64,000 bases of DNA. Origin: Plantago major. Its lineage: Eukaryota > Streptophyta > Magnoliopsida > Lamiales > Plantaginaceae. Each line of letters begins with the position of its first letter. Position 1 is the stretch's first letter. Below are positions 1 to 12,569 of the stretch, in pieces. Location: contig CM048843.1 in NCBI GenBank assembly GCA_026545765.1, positions 12,113,501 to 12,177,500 of the forward strand, in the 5' to 3' direction. The notes below the pieces were generated by a model. The model was given only the letters and a program-made list of their open reading frames with translations. It was not told the origin of the DNA and searched no databases. The position numbers and the translations under genes were made by a program.

Positions 1-1
1 C

Positions 2-1389
2 CAACTGGACGCTCTAGATATTGAATCTGATTCTGAGGATGAGGATTCAGATGATTCCACACCGCCTTCCCCAGAAATGTGCGGTGTCTCTCATGAAGTG
101 ATTGACTTTGGTCAAAAGAAGAAAGAAGTGTGTGGAATGGCTGAAGAAATCTTTCCAGATATCTCCAACATTGAACCTTGTCTAATGGCTGATGAGGTAA
201 CACATACTTCCTGTTATACTTATGAAAGTGATGAAGAGGGAATCAAAGATCTGGAAAAACTCAAAAGAGAACTTGATCTTTACGAAAGAGAATTTCTAAT
301 GATCCGAGCTAGAGCCGAAAGTTTTGAAGAAGAAAAGAATTCTCTTGAAAAGGAAAATTCTCAATTAATCAAGATATCTGAGAAAAAGGATGCTGAAAAT
401 GCATTTCTCAAGGCTCAGATATCTGAGACCGAAAAGTCACACAAAGAAGCAATGGCCAATCTTCAAAAGAAATGTGAAGATCTTCTTTCTGATAATAAGG
501 AACTCAAAAAGAAAGAACTATCTTTTCAATCTTATGCCAAAGCTAGTGACACTCTTACTGAAGTACAATCTTATTTAAGATATCCTTCAGAAAAGAGAGG
601 ACTTGGGCTGGACACACACACAAACAGTTCCACCACTCTGAATAAGAGTAATGAAGGACGAACATTTGTCAGTGCTCAGCAAGGTGATTCCCACACAATC
701 TATAGTATCGATCAGAAAGCTAAGATTTTCGACAAAGGAAAGGCAGTTGCGACCAAGCCTTTGTGGGAAAAACAAGTCCAAAGGAAAAATGTGGGAAATG
801 TCTCTGAAAAGAAACATTACACTGAAAAGTGTAATCACCCACAGTGCTATGTCTCTCAAAAAGGAAAAATTGCAGGAGCTGACAAATTCTCCTATGTCAC
901 GTTTTCTAGAAAGAAAATAGATTATCCAGAGACTAGCAAAGTTGCTGAGAAGAGATCTCAGATAGCACCAGGTTCTAGGAACGGTATTGGCTATAAAGCC
1001 ATCGGGAAACAAGTTGCTCGTGAATACAAACAAAAGCAAGAACGATGGTTAAAAGCTAGAATTGCTCACAGCAATTATCAGAAGTGGAAGATAAATCAAG
1101 CCACTGAAAATCTGAATGCCAGGGCTAGAAGAAATCTGGCTAGGAAAGCTAAGTCTGCTGAGAAGCAGACTCAGAAACCTGACAGGTATCTGAAAGCACC
1201 AAATGGAGCACCAAGGAACACACCAAGGAAGAAAATAGTTCTAACAACAATGATACAAATCATTTAACTAAGATTCCTCCTTATGTTCCTGTTAAACAAA
1301 AGAATGTTTCTAAGAAATTCATTCAAAAATGGATTCCTACTGGAAGATTCTTTAGTCCAGATGGTTCCATTGTTGGTATGAGAACCTAA
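2..1389 (+). pseudogene. gag: gag, C-terminal half (coiled coil and basic tail), element 1
   Basis: The frame is open from base 2, so an upstream start is expected and the ATG at 77 is only internal. An acidic D/E/S stretch (about bases 20-70) is followed by a long heptad-like region rich in K, E and L (about 240-560), which predicts a coiled coil, then a very basic R/K-rich tail (about 1000-1250). The zinc knuckle lies upstream, outside the window. A one-base deletion relative to copy B near 1243 shifts the frame and ends it at 1267. The family's usual end is the TAA at 1387-1389, after residues GMRT, in the frame that continues into pol. In an intact copy this protein would form the nucleocapsid. 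Confidence 0.85.
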
Positions 1390-4300
1390 TCTCCTATTTC
1401 CTGTTTTGTGCAGAACACTCTAAAGACTAATTCAAAGTGGCATTTTGATAGTGGATGTGGGAAGCACATGACAGGTGACAAAGCATATCTGATTGACTAC
1501 AAAAATTGCAATGATGGACCAATTATCAGGTTTGCTGGAGGAGATGAAAATCCAACCATAGGTTTTGGCAATTTGAAGTTTGGAGCCCTTACAATCTCTG
1601 AAGTACTTCATGTAAAGGGATTGAAATATAATCTCCTAAGCATGAGTCAACTAGTGGACAAAGGGTACACTGTCAAGATCAAGTCAAAACTATGTAAAGT
1701 GATTGACAATGAGTCAAAGCAGACAGTCTTGGTTGCAAGGCATAAAGGAAATCTTTATGTTGCTGATTGGGCATCCGCCACAACCGAAGAATGTCTCATG
1801 GTGAGTCAATCTTGCCACACTGAAGAAAATTGGCTATGGCATAAAAGAATGAGTCACTTGAATTTCAAAACTCTGAATAAGCTAGGCAAGAAAGAGTTGG
1901 TGGTTGGTTTACCCAAAATGGCATATAGAAAAGAAGGTGTATGCTCAGCTTGCCAAATGGGAAAACAATCCAAAACATCTTTCAAGTCTAAAACTAGACA
2001 TTCCAGTGAAAGGCCACTGCAAATGTTACATATGGATCTTTTTGAATCCTCAGTAACTAGTTATGCAGGAAAGTAGTATGGTCTGGTTGTTGTTGATGAT
2101 TACTCAAGATTCACTTGGGTTGTCTTTCTCAAACACAAATCAGATACAAGGGTTGAAATACCCAACTTGCTGAATAAGCTCGAAGTCATGAAAAATGACA
2201 AGGTATCTCAGAATCGTAATGCACCATGGTAATCGAGTTTGTGAACCAAGACATAAAAGAGTTTTGTACTGCAAAGGTATACAACATCAACTATCTTCGT
2301 AAGAACACCACAACAAAATGGTGTTCTTGAAAGAAAGAATAGGACCTAAAAGAAGCAAAGAAGAACAATGCTTCACGACATCAAATAAGTGAAATTTATT
2401 GGGTTGAAGCTGTAAACACAGCGTGCTACACTCAAAATAGATGTCTGATTAACAAACACCATGACAAAACTCCCTACGAGCTTTTCATTGGTAGACCCCT
2501 AGTATCAAACATCTAAGGGTGTTTGGTTGCAGATGTTTCGTTCTCAACAATGGAAAAGAATATTTGAGAACATTTCAACCAAAGTCAGATGAAGGAGTAT
2601 TTCTTGGTTATTCTCTGAATAGCAAAGCCTACAGAATCTACAACAAAAGAATGCAAAAGATCGAAGAATCTGTTCATGTAGTGTTCTATGAAGGAAACAA
2701 GAAAGTACTCTTGAATGATGATCTCTCAGATAAGTTCAAAGAACTATTGATTAAAGATTCTGAAAAAGGATCCTCAAAAGGAAACAATTCTATCATTCAA
2801 ATAGAGGATGAGTCTGACGATGAAAAGCAACCTATGCTTAGTAACAACCAGATGACTCTAAGACATGATGAAGAATTTCCTATGAGAATTCCAGAAATGG
2901 AACAGGTTACTGAGAACCTTCATCATGGAGAGGTATCTGAAAATGAGATTGCTGAAATGCAAGATTCAGATATCTTTAACACTGAAAAAGTGTAAGATAT
3001 CCATGGCATTTCCCATGTGTCAGATATCTTAGATACTGCACAAGTATCTCATCAAGATCATATTGATTCACATACAAATCAAAATGATATTGATCCTACT
3101 AGTTCAAAACCCATTATGAAATGGATGAGAAATCATCCTGCAAAGGATGTGATTGGTCACATAGACCAAGGAGTTAGGACTGGAAGAGCAATTACTGAAA
3201 AAGCAAATTGTCTGTATGGATGTTTCATCTCAAACATTGAACCAAAGACTATAGAAGAAGCATTAAAGGATCAAGATTGGATCTCTGCAATGCAAGAAGA
3301 GTTGGATCAATTTGAGAGAAACAAAGTCTGGAAAATGGTTCCATTTGATGACGGAGTATCTGTAATCGAAACCAAGTGGGTTTTCAGAAACAAAATGAAT
3401 GAGTCTGGTGAAATAACCAGAAACAAACCTAGGTTGGTTGCCAAGGGATTCACCCAGAATGAAGGACTGGATTTTGATGAATCTTATGCACCAGTTGCAA
3501 CATTGGATGCAATAAGACTCTTTTAGCCTTTGTAGCTCATGATGACTTTACAGTTTATCAAATGGATGTCAAGAGTGCATTTCTAAATGGTGAACTTGCT
3601 GAGGAAGTCTATGTTGAGCAACCACCAGGTTTTGAAGTTTCCTCAGAAAGTAGGATGGTCTATAAGCTTCAGAAAGCTCTGAATGGGCTGATACAAGCTC
3701 CAAGAGCATGGTATGATACATTGGCCAGATACCTACTCGAAAGTGGCTTCAAGAAAGGAGATGTTGATAAAACACTCTTGACATTGAACCATGATGGGAA
3801 ACTACTTTTAGTCCAAGTATACGTTGATGACATTATATTTGGATCTAAAGACAAGCAACTTTGTGAAGACTTTGCTGAACTCATGAAAAGTAAATTCGAG
3901 ATGAGCATGATGGGAGAATTGAATTACTTCCTAGGACTGCAATTCAAGCAACTCAATGATGGAATATTCATTAGTCAAACAAAGTATGCAAAAGACATGC
4001 TCAACAAGTTCAATCTGAAGCCTTCTAAAAAGAATGCTAAAATACCTATGAGCATTGGAACCAAAATGACCTATACTGAATCTGACAAGAGTGTTGAAGA
4101 ACACAAGTATAGGAAATTGATTGTGTCTCTACTATACCTCACTGCAAGTAGACCTGATATTCAATATGCAGTTGGAGTGTGTGCCAGATTTCAGACAAAT
4201 CCAAAGCAGTCACACTACAACATTGCTATGAAGATATTGAGGTATGTAAAGGGTACTGTAGAAGTTGGATTGTGGTATCCAAAAGATAGTGGATTGAGTT

Positions 4301-4772
4301 TGGTTGGCTATTCAGATGCAGACTATGCTGGATCATTGCTTGATAGAAAAAGCACCTCAGGAACTTGTCAATTTCTTGGTGCTAGATTACTATCTTGGTT
4401 CAGCAAGAAACAGAACTCAATTGCCACATCTACCACAGAGGCTAAATATATTGCTGCGGGATGTTGTGCTTCACAAATATTTTGGATACAACAACAACTC
4501 TGAGACTATGGACTCAATGAAGAGAAAACTCCCATTTTCTGTGACAACACAAGTGCTATTGCCATAACTTAGAATCCTAAGTTTCATGCTAGAACAAAGC
4601 ACATTGATGTTAGACACCACTCATCAGAGACCACGTTGAAAAAGGCAATATAGAGATACTCAAGATTGGCACTGAAGACCAACTTGCAGATATCTTCACT
4701 AAGCCACTACAAGAAAGTAGATTCTTAGCCTTAAGACACAGTCTTGGACTAATGGAGCTACCAAAGAACTGA
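1390..4772 (+). pseudogene. pol: pol (protease-integrase-RT-RNase H), element 1
   Basis: Domains in order: aspartic protease, with motif DSG in WHFDSGCGKHMTG just after 1440; the GAG-pre-integrase zinc finger, with HKRMSH and CSACQ (about 1840-1960); integrase core, starting at LHMDLF near 2030; RT, with [15 protein letters not shown] near 3562 and YVDDIIFGS near 3820; and RNase H, with YSDADYAGS near 4310 and TTEAKY near 4435. The usual stop is at 4770-4772. Damage: TAG at 2074-2076 where sister copies have a lysine codon, many small indels between about 2200 and 2520 that destroy the integrase core, a frame break near 2995, another near 3524, and TGA at 4501-4503. No functional polyprotein can be made from this copy as written. 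Confidence 0.9.
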
Positions 4773-4814
4773 AAAAGTTCAGATATCTAAAGAAGATATC
4801 AAAGGAGAGAGAAA

Positions 4815-4990
4815 AGGAATGTGGAACGGGTATCCAGACAAGAGAAGAGGTATCTGGAACGGGTATCCAGAAACCAAACGCTAAAGGGTAAAATGACTAT
4901 TTGAAGATCTCTGAAACGGGTACTCAGATATCTAGGTCACTTAGTGAGGGGGAACACAAAAAAGAATAGTACAACTGTCTGCAGTAAACT
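4815..4990 (+). other. Stem-loop array and purine-rich tract between pol and ORF3, element 1
   Basis: At 4853-4871 the stem TCTGGA / TCCAGA encloses the 7-nt loop ACGGGTA. A second, weaker hairpin at about 4904-4933 encloses the same loop in a TCTGA / TCAGA stem. A degraded unit lies at 4820-4841. They precede a purine run at 4945-4953 (gtgaggggg) that resembles a second polypurine tract. The same arrangement recurs in D, B and E at this place. Confidence 0.6.
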
Positions 4991-5371
4991 ACTATCTTGA
5001 AATTTGAATTATTTCTATCTTTGTGAAAAACTTTGAAAAGACAACAAGTATAAGATAGAATCAGATACAAAAGTGTTCTCATTCACACAGAAACGTGATT
5101 CAGATAGCTAATAGCCAACATTCATTAAATGGGCACAATTACAATTGTTGATTGTGATCATTGCTGAAGAAGCAATGGTGACCCTTGATGAAATGGGCGA
5201 TTGATCTTTACGGCGGAGATTAATTCTCGGTAAATAGTGGACTGTTGAAATCCCAGCATGGCCCACTATGCATTTAATGCCGAACAAGCTTTTACCCACG
5301 CCTGTCTGCAATACACAGATACTTACACATAAAATTGATTTGTATGTATATGTCTGTTGAGATTTCATTGC
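4991..5371 (+). other. Spacer upstream of ORF3, element 1
   Basis: Non-coding in all copies. The block is conserved between elements but I see no protein frame shared by them; minus-strand frames here are not maintained. It probably holds the upstream part of the ORF3 promoter. Confidence 0.45.
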
Positions 5372-5382
5372 TATATATATAG
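5372..5382 (+). promoter_or_regulatory. TATA box of the internal ORF3 promoter, element 1
   Basis: A tatatatatag box lies 189 bases before the ORF3 ATG at 5561 and is followed by a conserved leader (ggcaaaagaaatcactttcg and onward). The same box occurs 199 bases upstream in D, 181 in B and about 185 in E, so position as well as sequence is kept. An internal promoter is inferred; no transcript is visible here. Confidence 0.6.
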
Positions 5383-5560
5383 GATTTTGGCAAAAGAAAT
5401 CACTTTCGCCTAATCTAACATTCTAACTTGCACAAGAATAGCAAAAACCATTCTATCCTCTCTGCAAATCTCTGCTCCCAAATTAGTTTTTCTGCAAAGA
5501 ATCACTAATCTTACACCTTAATCTCTTTCAAACTTCGAAAAACTTACGATATATAAAGAG

Positions 5561-8500
5561 ATGGCCCCCAAACGATCAACTACCCAGAAATCCCAAAGTA
5601 CTACCACTAACACTGCTGAAAAGCAAGCACCAGAGTTGGTAGTTATCAACAATGATTGGTAGGGAGCTTCAATCCCGATCATTGGACTTCAAATCACAGA
5701 ATGATTTTGGGTGGTGCCATGATCGAGGAATACCTCACTCATTGTTGAGATTCTCGTAAACCGATACTTGACATGCTTGAAAAGGCAAAATCAAGTGTTT
5801 TCTATCAGCTACCAAGAGAATCTCTTCACTAGATGTGTTAGAATTCTACAACAACTCCAGGATTATATCCTATGTTTCTGAAGGCACTGCAATAGTGTCT
5901 ATCAGAACTTCAGTCCAAGGAAAGGAAATCCTTCTGGACTTAACAACTTTCTGCAAGTTGTTTGACCTTCAAAATCTTGGAAAGGATTTTGAAATAGACA
6001 CCAAGGATGATGATCTCCTTAAAGGTGTAAAACAATTGTACAGTGATGTGTGTGATCTTGAAAAATCAGATACACCCACTGATTTCAAGCTTGCTGACAT
6101 CAGAACCAGACATCTACTGGTTCACTGGGATCTGTTGGCATGCATTCTTCACAGATGCTTTGATGGTCTACAAGGAGGTGCTGACCAAATAAGCCAAGAA
6201 TGCTGGATGATGATGTTCTTGTTGCAACAACAAGACAAAAGGCTAGAAAACCCTTTCAATTGGGGAAAGTACGCCTTTATGAAATTTGTGAAGAAGATTC
6301 AAGGCTTTGAGCTTACAATCTATAAGGGACTTGCTGAGCCAAAGACCACAGTAAGCTATGGTCTAAAGATATGTTACTTGCTGGAGAAGCTTGGCATTAA
6401 GCTCAGAGAGAAGGCAGACATTGCCAACAGTAACCTACTCTACAAATATGAGTATACGAACATGATGAAAAAGGTTACTGGATCTCAGAAAGGTTCCAAG
6501 AAGCGAAAGACTAAAGAGGTATCTGAGGGAAAAGTTCCGACCAAGAAGCCCAGAACTTCACGAAAGAAGTCTGCTGGCAAATCAGAAGGCACACCCATTG
6601 AGGTTGTCGATTCCCAGATACCTGCCGTAGCTGCCGATGAACTCATAAATGTAGATGAACTCATCAATGCTGGAAAAGAGGTATCAACTACTGAACAAGT
6701 AGACTCAGCAAGAGAAAGTGCTTTCAGAAATGTGAAGACTATTACCGAAAGCCTTGCTGATGAACTCATCAATACTGCTAAAGAAAGTAGTGACAGATAC
6801 CAAGCCCTATCTGCAGAAACCGCAGGAATTATGGACCAATCAGTTCCCAATGCTGATGAGAACTCTGACGATGAAGATGATGAATTAGTCATTTCTCAAG
6901 TCTTAGAAAAATCAAAAAGGGCTAAAGTTACTGAAAAAGTAACTGGTGTAGAGGTATCTGAAGAAGAACCTACACCACAGGTTGCTGAACAAGCACCTGT
7001 TACAAAGGTTGCTGAAGAAGCAACAGTGTCCAAGGTAACTGGACAAATTACACCATCAGAGCAACAAAGACTAAAGCATATTGAAGATGCTCTGATGAGT
7101 GATAGTTGGAGGATACTTCCATTGCCTCAACACTCAACAGTCTGTCTCAGGCACAACAACCACAACAACCAGATGTGAATACTGCTGAAATGGTACTTGA
7201 GCTACAGATACCAGCATCTTTCATTGCTGAAGAAAATCCTGCAAAAGAGCAGGTTCCCGAACTCAATGAGAGGGATCAAACTGAGACATCGCCGTAATGA
7301 TCAACTGGGGAGGCAACCGAGTTGCATACTCGTGCAAGGTCTGAAGTACCAAACTTCAAACAAAGAAGATGAAATGGAACAACAAGACCAACGATAGAAG
7401 GGTCACAGTTCCAAAGACCAATCACGACATTACTCGTATCTGAATGGTTTAACTCTCTACTTGTGATATTTTGTGCCACATAATCTTGTTATTTAATAGA
7501 ATTTCTTCGTTACAGGATGATTTAGAAACACGAGAACAAGAGGAAGCTAAAAAGCTTGCCTCAGAAACTGAGAAGGAGGCTTCCACACCCTCACAACTTA
7601 AGGAATCTGAGCTTGTGCTACAGGTGATAAAGACTTCCTTAAGATATAATTTTTCAGATATTCGTTAATACACTTCACTAATAAGTGTTTGTTTCTAATA
7701 GGCTCCAACTGAGAAGAAAAATGAAGAGACTGAAAAGTCTATCTCTTCAGAGAGGAATCCAGAGGCTTCCAAGGCCTCTGAGGAACAAGTATCTGAACCT
7801 TCTGTAGAGAAGGTATTTCATTCAGATATTTATACTCCTCAAAGAGAAATCTTTGATCATTTTTCTTAGACTAACACTTTCTACTAAACAGGTTCAAAAA
7901 GAAGTAGAAGTTGTTGAGGAATTGCCCATCCAATCCTCACAACATATGGAAATTGATGAGGCATCAAGGCCTTCATCACAAGAAAAGATTCCAGAAACTG
8001 CACAAGTTTCTGTGAGACAAACATCTGAGCCTCCAACAGAGGTAATTGACATCTCAGATATCTGATTAAATTGTCTTGATAAAATTTCCTAAGTGTTATT
8101 TTTTAATTCTCAGGTTCAAGAAGAAAGAAAGATTGATGAGGACCAGACTTCCAAGTCTCCACCTCACAACAAGATATCTGAGGCAACCCCTGTCTCAGTA
8201 GTACAAGTCTCTGAGCCTAATGTACTCATTCAGGTACCTCAGAAACCTAACTACACTTGTACTCAGGTATCTACACAAGTTTTGATTCTAACTCAGAACT
8301 CTTTCTTTTAGGCTCAAACAAGTGCCATGAAGATCCATGATGATGAGAAAAAGGATCTACTTCCCTTCTTCAAAGCTCATACCCTGCCAAAGCATATTCA
8401 ATGCTTCAAGAAATGGCAGAGGTTAAGGTGCTCAGATCTCTCTGAAATATTGAGAATCACAGATCAACCTACGAAACGAGCACGAGCTCTTGACTTGGAG

Positions 8501-11070
8501 AACTACATCCATGCAATGTTTCCCACGGAACAGTATCAAGTTGCGACCTTATTGCATAAGGATTTCTCCAGAGAAGTGGCACATAAGTTGATTCAAGCCT
8601 TTAATCAGGCTGATGGTCAGACAAGACTACAGATGGCATTCAAGCCAGTCCTGCCCCAGACTCTACAATTTATTCCTTCTGAACAAGAGGAGGTTAATGG
8701 GCAGAAGATCACTATTCCTGAAGTGATTAATCTTGTATCTGAAGACGATGAGGAGGAAGAAATAGATGAGAATTACTTTGATGAACCTCCCTCTGACCAT
8801 CACAAAAAGGATGATGATGATAAGGATGATGATGATGCCCCTGCACCAGTGACGGGAGGGATTTCACAAGGACACATTGCCTCAGCTGCTGAAAAGCACA
8901 CCGAGAGGACTTCACAACAATCCCCTTCTCCATCTCCTCAAAAATCTACTCATCCCACTTCCCAACACAAAGTTATTACTGAACAAGTAGTTGAGCACTC
9001 TGAGGGAACAACTCAGAAAATAACAGATGCACATGCCAGAGTTGCTCAACTCAAACAACTGTTGGAAGAAGAACAACAACTACATCTTCAACTGGAAGAA
9101 AAGATAGCTGAATCTAGAGCAAAGCTCCAGAAGATTGAAGATCAAACAATCAAGGAAATGGAAGCTTATGCTGAAATGAAAGAACTCCAGCTTGCTGTTC
9201 AAGCAATTGCTGAGGAATTAGATACTGAACAAGTATCTAATGACAAGCATGATGCTAAGGCTGCATTTCAAGAAAATGTTCCATCCTCCTCACTGAAAGG
9301 AAAGAAACCTATCTCTGAGATGGTTGCTGGACTAGAGAACATTGATGAAAATGTCCAAGAGGATGAAGATCACTTGGCTGATAACTCAGATGATGAAGAA
9401 GACAAGACTTTGGCAGAACACCGCAATGAACACTTGGCGGTTTCACATTTGAAAAGGAAGCTGATTGCTCCTGACATATTCAGCAAGCTGCCAAATGTCA
9501 ACTCCAATGAATACTTGAACAGATATCAAGTACTGGCTAAATTGAAAAAAGGAGTTATCTTCTCAAGACAAAGCCGCCATTGCATTAGTCCCTGGAAAAA
9601 TGAAGTCATTCACTGAGCTCATCACTCAAAGAACAACCAGTCTGGTCATTTCACAGAAAGATCTAGGCATGGTTAGGGATGATGACCAAAACTTGGCTGC
9701 AAAAGCTTTTGAAGAGGCTTGCTATGTCACCGAAAAGCGATGTTGTTCAAGGCCCATCGATGAGCTTCGATAAGGATACTGGTCTTATCAAACAAAATCA
9801 GGAGCTCAAGGCTGATCTGGAAAAGTTGGTTGCTGCTTACAACTATCTGCAAGGGAACTTTAACTCCCTTTCCGAATCATTTGTGATTCTGAGTCCGTCA
9901 ACAATGACTAAGGGGGAAGAATATCAAGAGGCTCAGAGAGGAGGAAGAGGAAACAAAAGAAAATCTGAACAACCACCTCTCAGAATAAATGAACCCTCCT
10001 CCAGTCAGACTGCTCTACAGATAGTGGCCACCACTCAACTTCCTGAACAAGGAATGACAACAAGGGCCAGAGCACAGAAACCTCCAAGGAGTACCAAGGC
10101 TCCAAGGAGAAGACAAGTAAAAGGGATTGATGAATCTTCTGAAGAAGAAGAAGAAGAAGGCCAAATCAAATCCCTGGGCAATGAAGAAGGCTGCAAAAGT
10201 CTCACAAGAATTAATCTTGATGATGATGATGATGAAGAGACTGATGAAGGTGAAGCTCCTCTTCACAAAAAAAGGAAAATTGAAAGCCTAACTGAGCCCA
10301 TAGCTGTAAAGCCTTTAGCAGCTAAAACACCCTCTGAAAATACCAAGTCTATCCAGGGTGGTTCTTCAAGCATTACCCCAAAGGAGAATTCAAGACAAAG
10401 GAGGAACAGGCTGAGAGCTGAACAAAGACAAAGTCAACTTCCACTCAGGCCAGAAGAAGCCAAAATTGAGTATGTGAAGAATGACAACAACTCCTCTATC
10501 TACAGGTGCATAAATCAGAAAAATGGCTACTAGATTCTGGAACGCAGGCATTTACTGCTAAATTCAAGGTTTCCAGAACCAATCCATAAACAGCTCATGG
10601 CATGGAGAAAAGACAAGTCAATCTTGATTAACACCAACCACATCAAAGAATGGTTGGATTTTGAAGTGATCAAGAGAATAGAAGCCATGAAAAAGGACCT
10701 CTCTGATGAATGTCCTTATGGAAAGCCAGATGATGTGCACAAAATTCCCAACATTACTGGAACAAACACAAGAGCAAGACTTGCTGTGGAACCTTATGAG
10801 TCCTTCTACTTAACTGAAGATCAATACAAGGGTGACATCAGATATCTGAAGATCATTTATGAATACTTCAAGCTATCAGATATCAGAATCGAGCATGCCT
10901 CGAAGTGGGGAAATTATTTGTGGGTCAAGCACTTTGTGAAGAAAAATCCTACCAAAACCTACAAGGAAGTCTGTGGATTTGCCAGAGACACAGAGATGAT
11001 TGTCAGAACTCTTCTCTATGACTACTAAGATGATATCAAAAGTTTTGGTGATAGGAAATTTGCAGATTGA
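5561..11070 (+). pseudogene. ORF3, intron-containing accessory gene, element 1
   Basis: The start is the ATG at 5561 (MAPKRS..., shared by D, B and E). Exon 1 encodes a globular N-terminal region of about 230 residues, ending with VTGSQKGSKKRK, then a basic nuclear-localisation-like stretch and acidic E/V/K repeats. Five short introns lie between 7436 and 8311. Exon 6, from 8312, carries an acidic region, a coiled coil (LEEEQQLHLQLEEK, about 9060-9230), a basic PPRSTKAPRRRQ segment near 10080, and a conserved C-terminal domain. The family stop is TGA at 11068-11070; a local change creates an earlier TAA at 11026-11028. Small indels near 5640-5800, 7110, 9550 and a stop near 10531 break it. 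I see no signal peptide or membrane segment, so calling it an envelope is not supported. The N-terminal part faintly recalls plant-transposon accessory proteins, which I cannot verify. Function unknown. Confidence 0.75.
7436..8311 (+). other. Five phase-0 GT-AG introns in ORF3, element 1
   Basis: Introns at 7436-7515 (80 nt), 7624-7701 (78), 7813-7891 (79), 8042-8113 (72) and 8234-8311 (78) separate exons of 108, 111, 150 and 120 nt, all multiples of three. Donors read gtatct, gtgata, gtattt, gtaatt and gtacct; acceptors end in cag or tag. Branch-point-like ctaac/ctaat/ctaag words occur in most. The first donor has lost the preceding CAG present in B. Reading through the introns gives stops; removing them keeps the frame. 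Confidence 0.8.
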
Positions 11071-11441
11071 TCCATGGAGCTGTTTTGGAGACTTGAAGTA
11101 TAGAAGACTTGAAGACTAGTTCATTAGGATGTCTACTTGGAGCTTGGTTACTCCTATTGTCCTAATTTACTATGTTTTTTTGTATCTTGTTGACTGAGCT
11201 AAATTGTATTATGTACTAAAGTTATCTGTAAGCTTTCTCTATATCATATCCGATGAACTTACTCTCAGATATCATTCTCTATAAAAGATAACTTGTCAGC
11301 AAAGATCACACCTTGTGATTTGGTTGATGTTTAATTTCTGCACTTAATTATATGAACTGAAAGATAATAAGAAATGATTAAGTGATGGATTGTTTCCTCA
11401 TCCAGATTTGTAATAGGTCAGATAGTCATCGTTGACTGATC
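11071..11441 (+). other. ORF3 3' flank before the polypurine tract, element 1
   Basis: Untranslated stretch between ORF3 and the 3' LTR, conserved in all copies, with cagatatcat and similar words. I see no gene in it. Confidence 0.5.
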
Positions 11442-11456
11442 AAAATGGGGGAAATT
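11442..11456 (+). other. Polypurine tract, element 1
   Basis: The sequence aaaatgggggaaatt abuts the TGTTAGG start of the 3' LTR. It would be the RNase H-resistant primer for plus-strand DNA synthesis. Near-identical tracts precede the 3' LTRs of B and E. Confidence 0.88.
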
Positions 11457-12180
11457 TGTTAGGAATATCTGTTTAGATTTTGATCAGCAACCTAATGACT
11501 TATCTTAGCTCAGAAAGGTGGTTAGTACTCTTGGTTCACTTGAACACTGTAAAAGAGGAAACTCACTAAGTATGATAGTCTAGCAAATCTTGTATAGGAT
11601 GTTAGGTCTCAAAATGTAATTTTTATTTTCTAAAGAAGACCAAGAAGAAGACTTCCAACAGGAAAAGTTCAACGGGTTTAAAGATTTGAAGACTGCACAA
11701 GATTGCTGAAGACAAAGGTTTTTCAGATACCTATGTCCAGGTATCTTGAAGAACCAAGTGTTTCGAAACACAAGTGTTGCAAAAGATATCTGAGAATAAA
11801 AGGTTTCTGAGCGAGGAAAGTGCCCACAGATATCTACACTCAGATACCTTGGATATAAACTATGTTTCTGAAAGAGAAATATTTTATACCAAAGTTGTTT
11901 CAACAAATGGTATCTGGAGTTGTGATAATCGATGGAAAAGAACATGCAAAGTTTCAGAAAACTCTGATTGTATAAAGATCTCTGATACCATGCATAGTTC
12001 CGTTGGCACTACAGGACAAAATATAGTACAGTGCATTAAATGCACAGACAGAAATGTTTGAACAAAAACGGTAGCTTCTGAAGAAGAAGACAAACTCACA
12101 TAAAGATTATATTCAGATATCAATAGTTTGAAATTGAGTTAAGTCTAACGGATACTATTCAAACGGCACTCAAATTCATC

Positions 12181-12188
12181 TATAAATA
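12181..12188 (+). promoter_or_regulatory. TATA box of the LTR promoter, element 1
   Basis: tataaata in the context catctataaatatcaac. The same block occurs at 38044, 52728 and, on the minus strand, near 29203-29208 and 63018-63023; D has a decayed version. It is the likely LTR core promoter. Confidence 0.7.
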
Positions 12189-12569
12189 TCAACACTTAGA
12201 CAGCTTGAGAACACACCTTAGACAACACAGAACTACATACTGAATATTATCACAAGCTCTCTCAAGCAAACTACTTACCTTCAAGCTTCCTGTTGCGACA
12301 AAAGCTCTTGATTCTAAGTAGCACAAAAGTTCTAAGTGTCCCGATCCTTAACAAGCATTGTTATCTGTAAAGGAGTTGAACTAAGATTTCATATCTGAGA
12401 TTCATTCTCTAGAACACTTACAATAGACTTGGGTCAGTAGAGAACAAGATACCATACATTGAAAAGTGTATTAAGTATACTTGATTCATAGAGCTATCTG
12501 AATAACTAAATAAGTTATTTAAGAAGCTCACCTGACAAACAAACCTAAAACCAACACCATATCAGGCGT

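Noticed and set aside
4815-4990. CRISPR-like repeat array
   Set aside because: Units are irregularly spaced hairpins in a plant retrotransposon, without constant repeats and unique spacers.
5561-11070. Calling ORF3 an envelope gene
   Set aside because: No signal peptide, membrane helix or fusion-peptide-like stretch is visible in any copy.
11580-12123. Short frames inside the LTRs on both strands
   Set aside because: Not kept in frame between LTR copies, and they overlap promoter and structured leader sequence.
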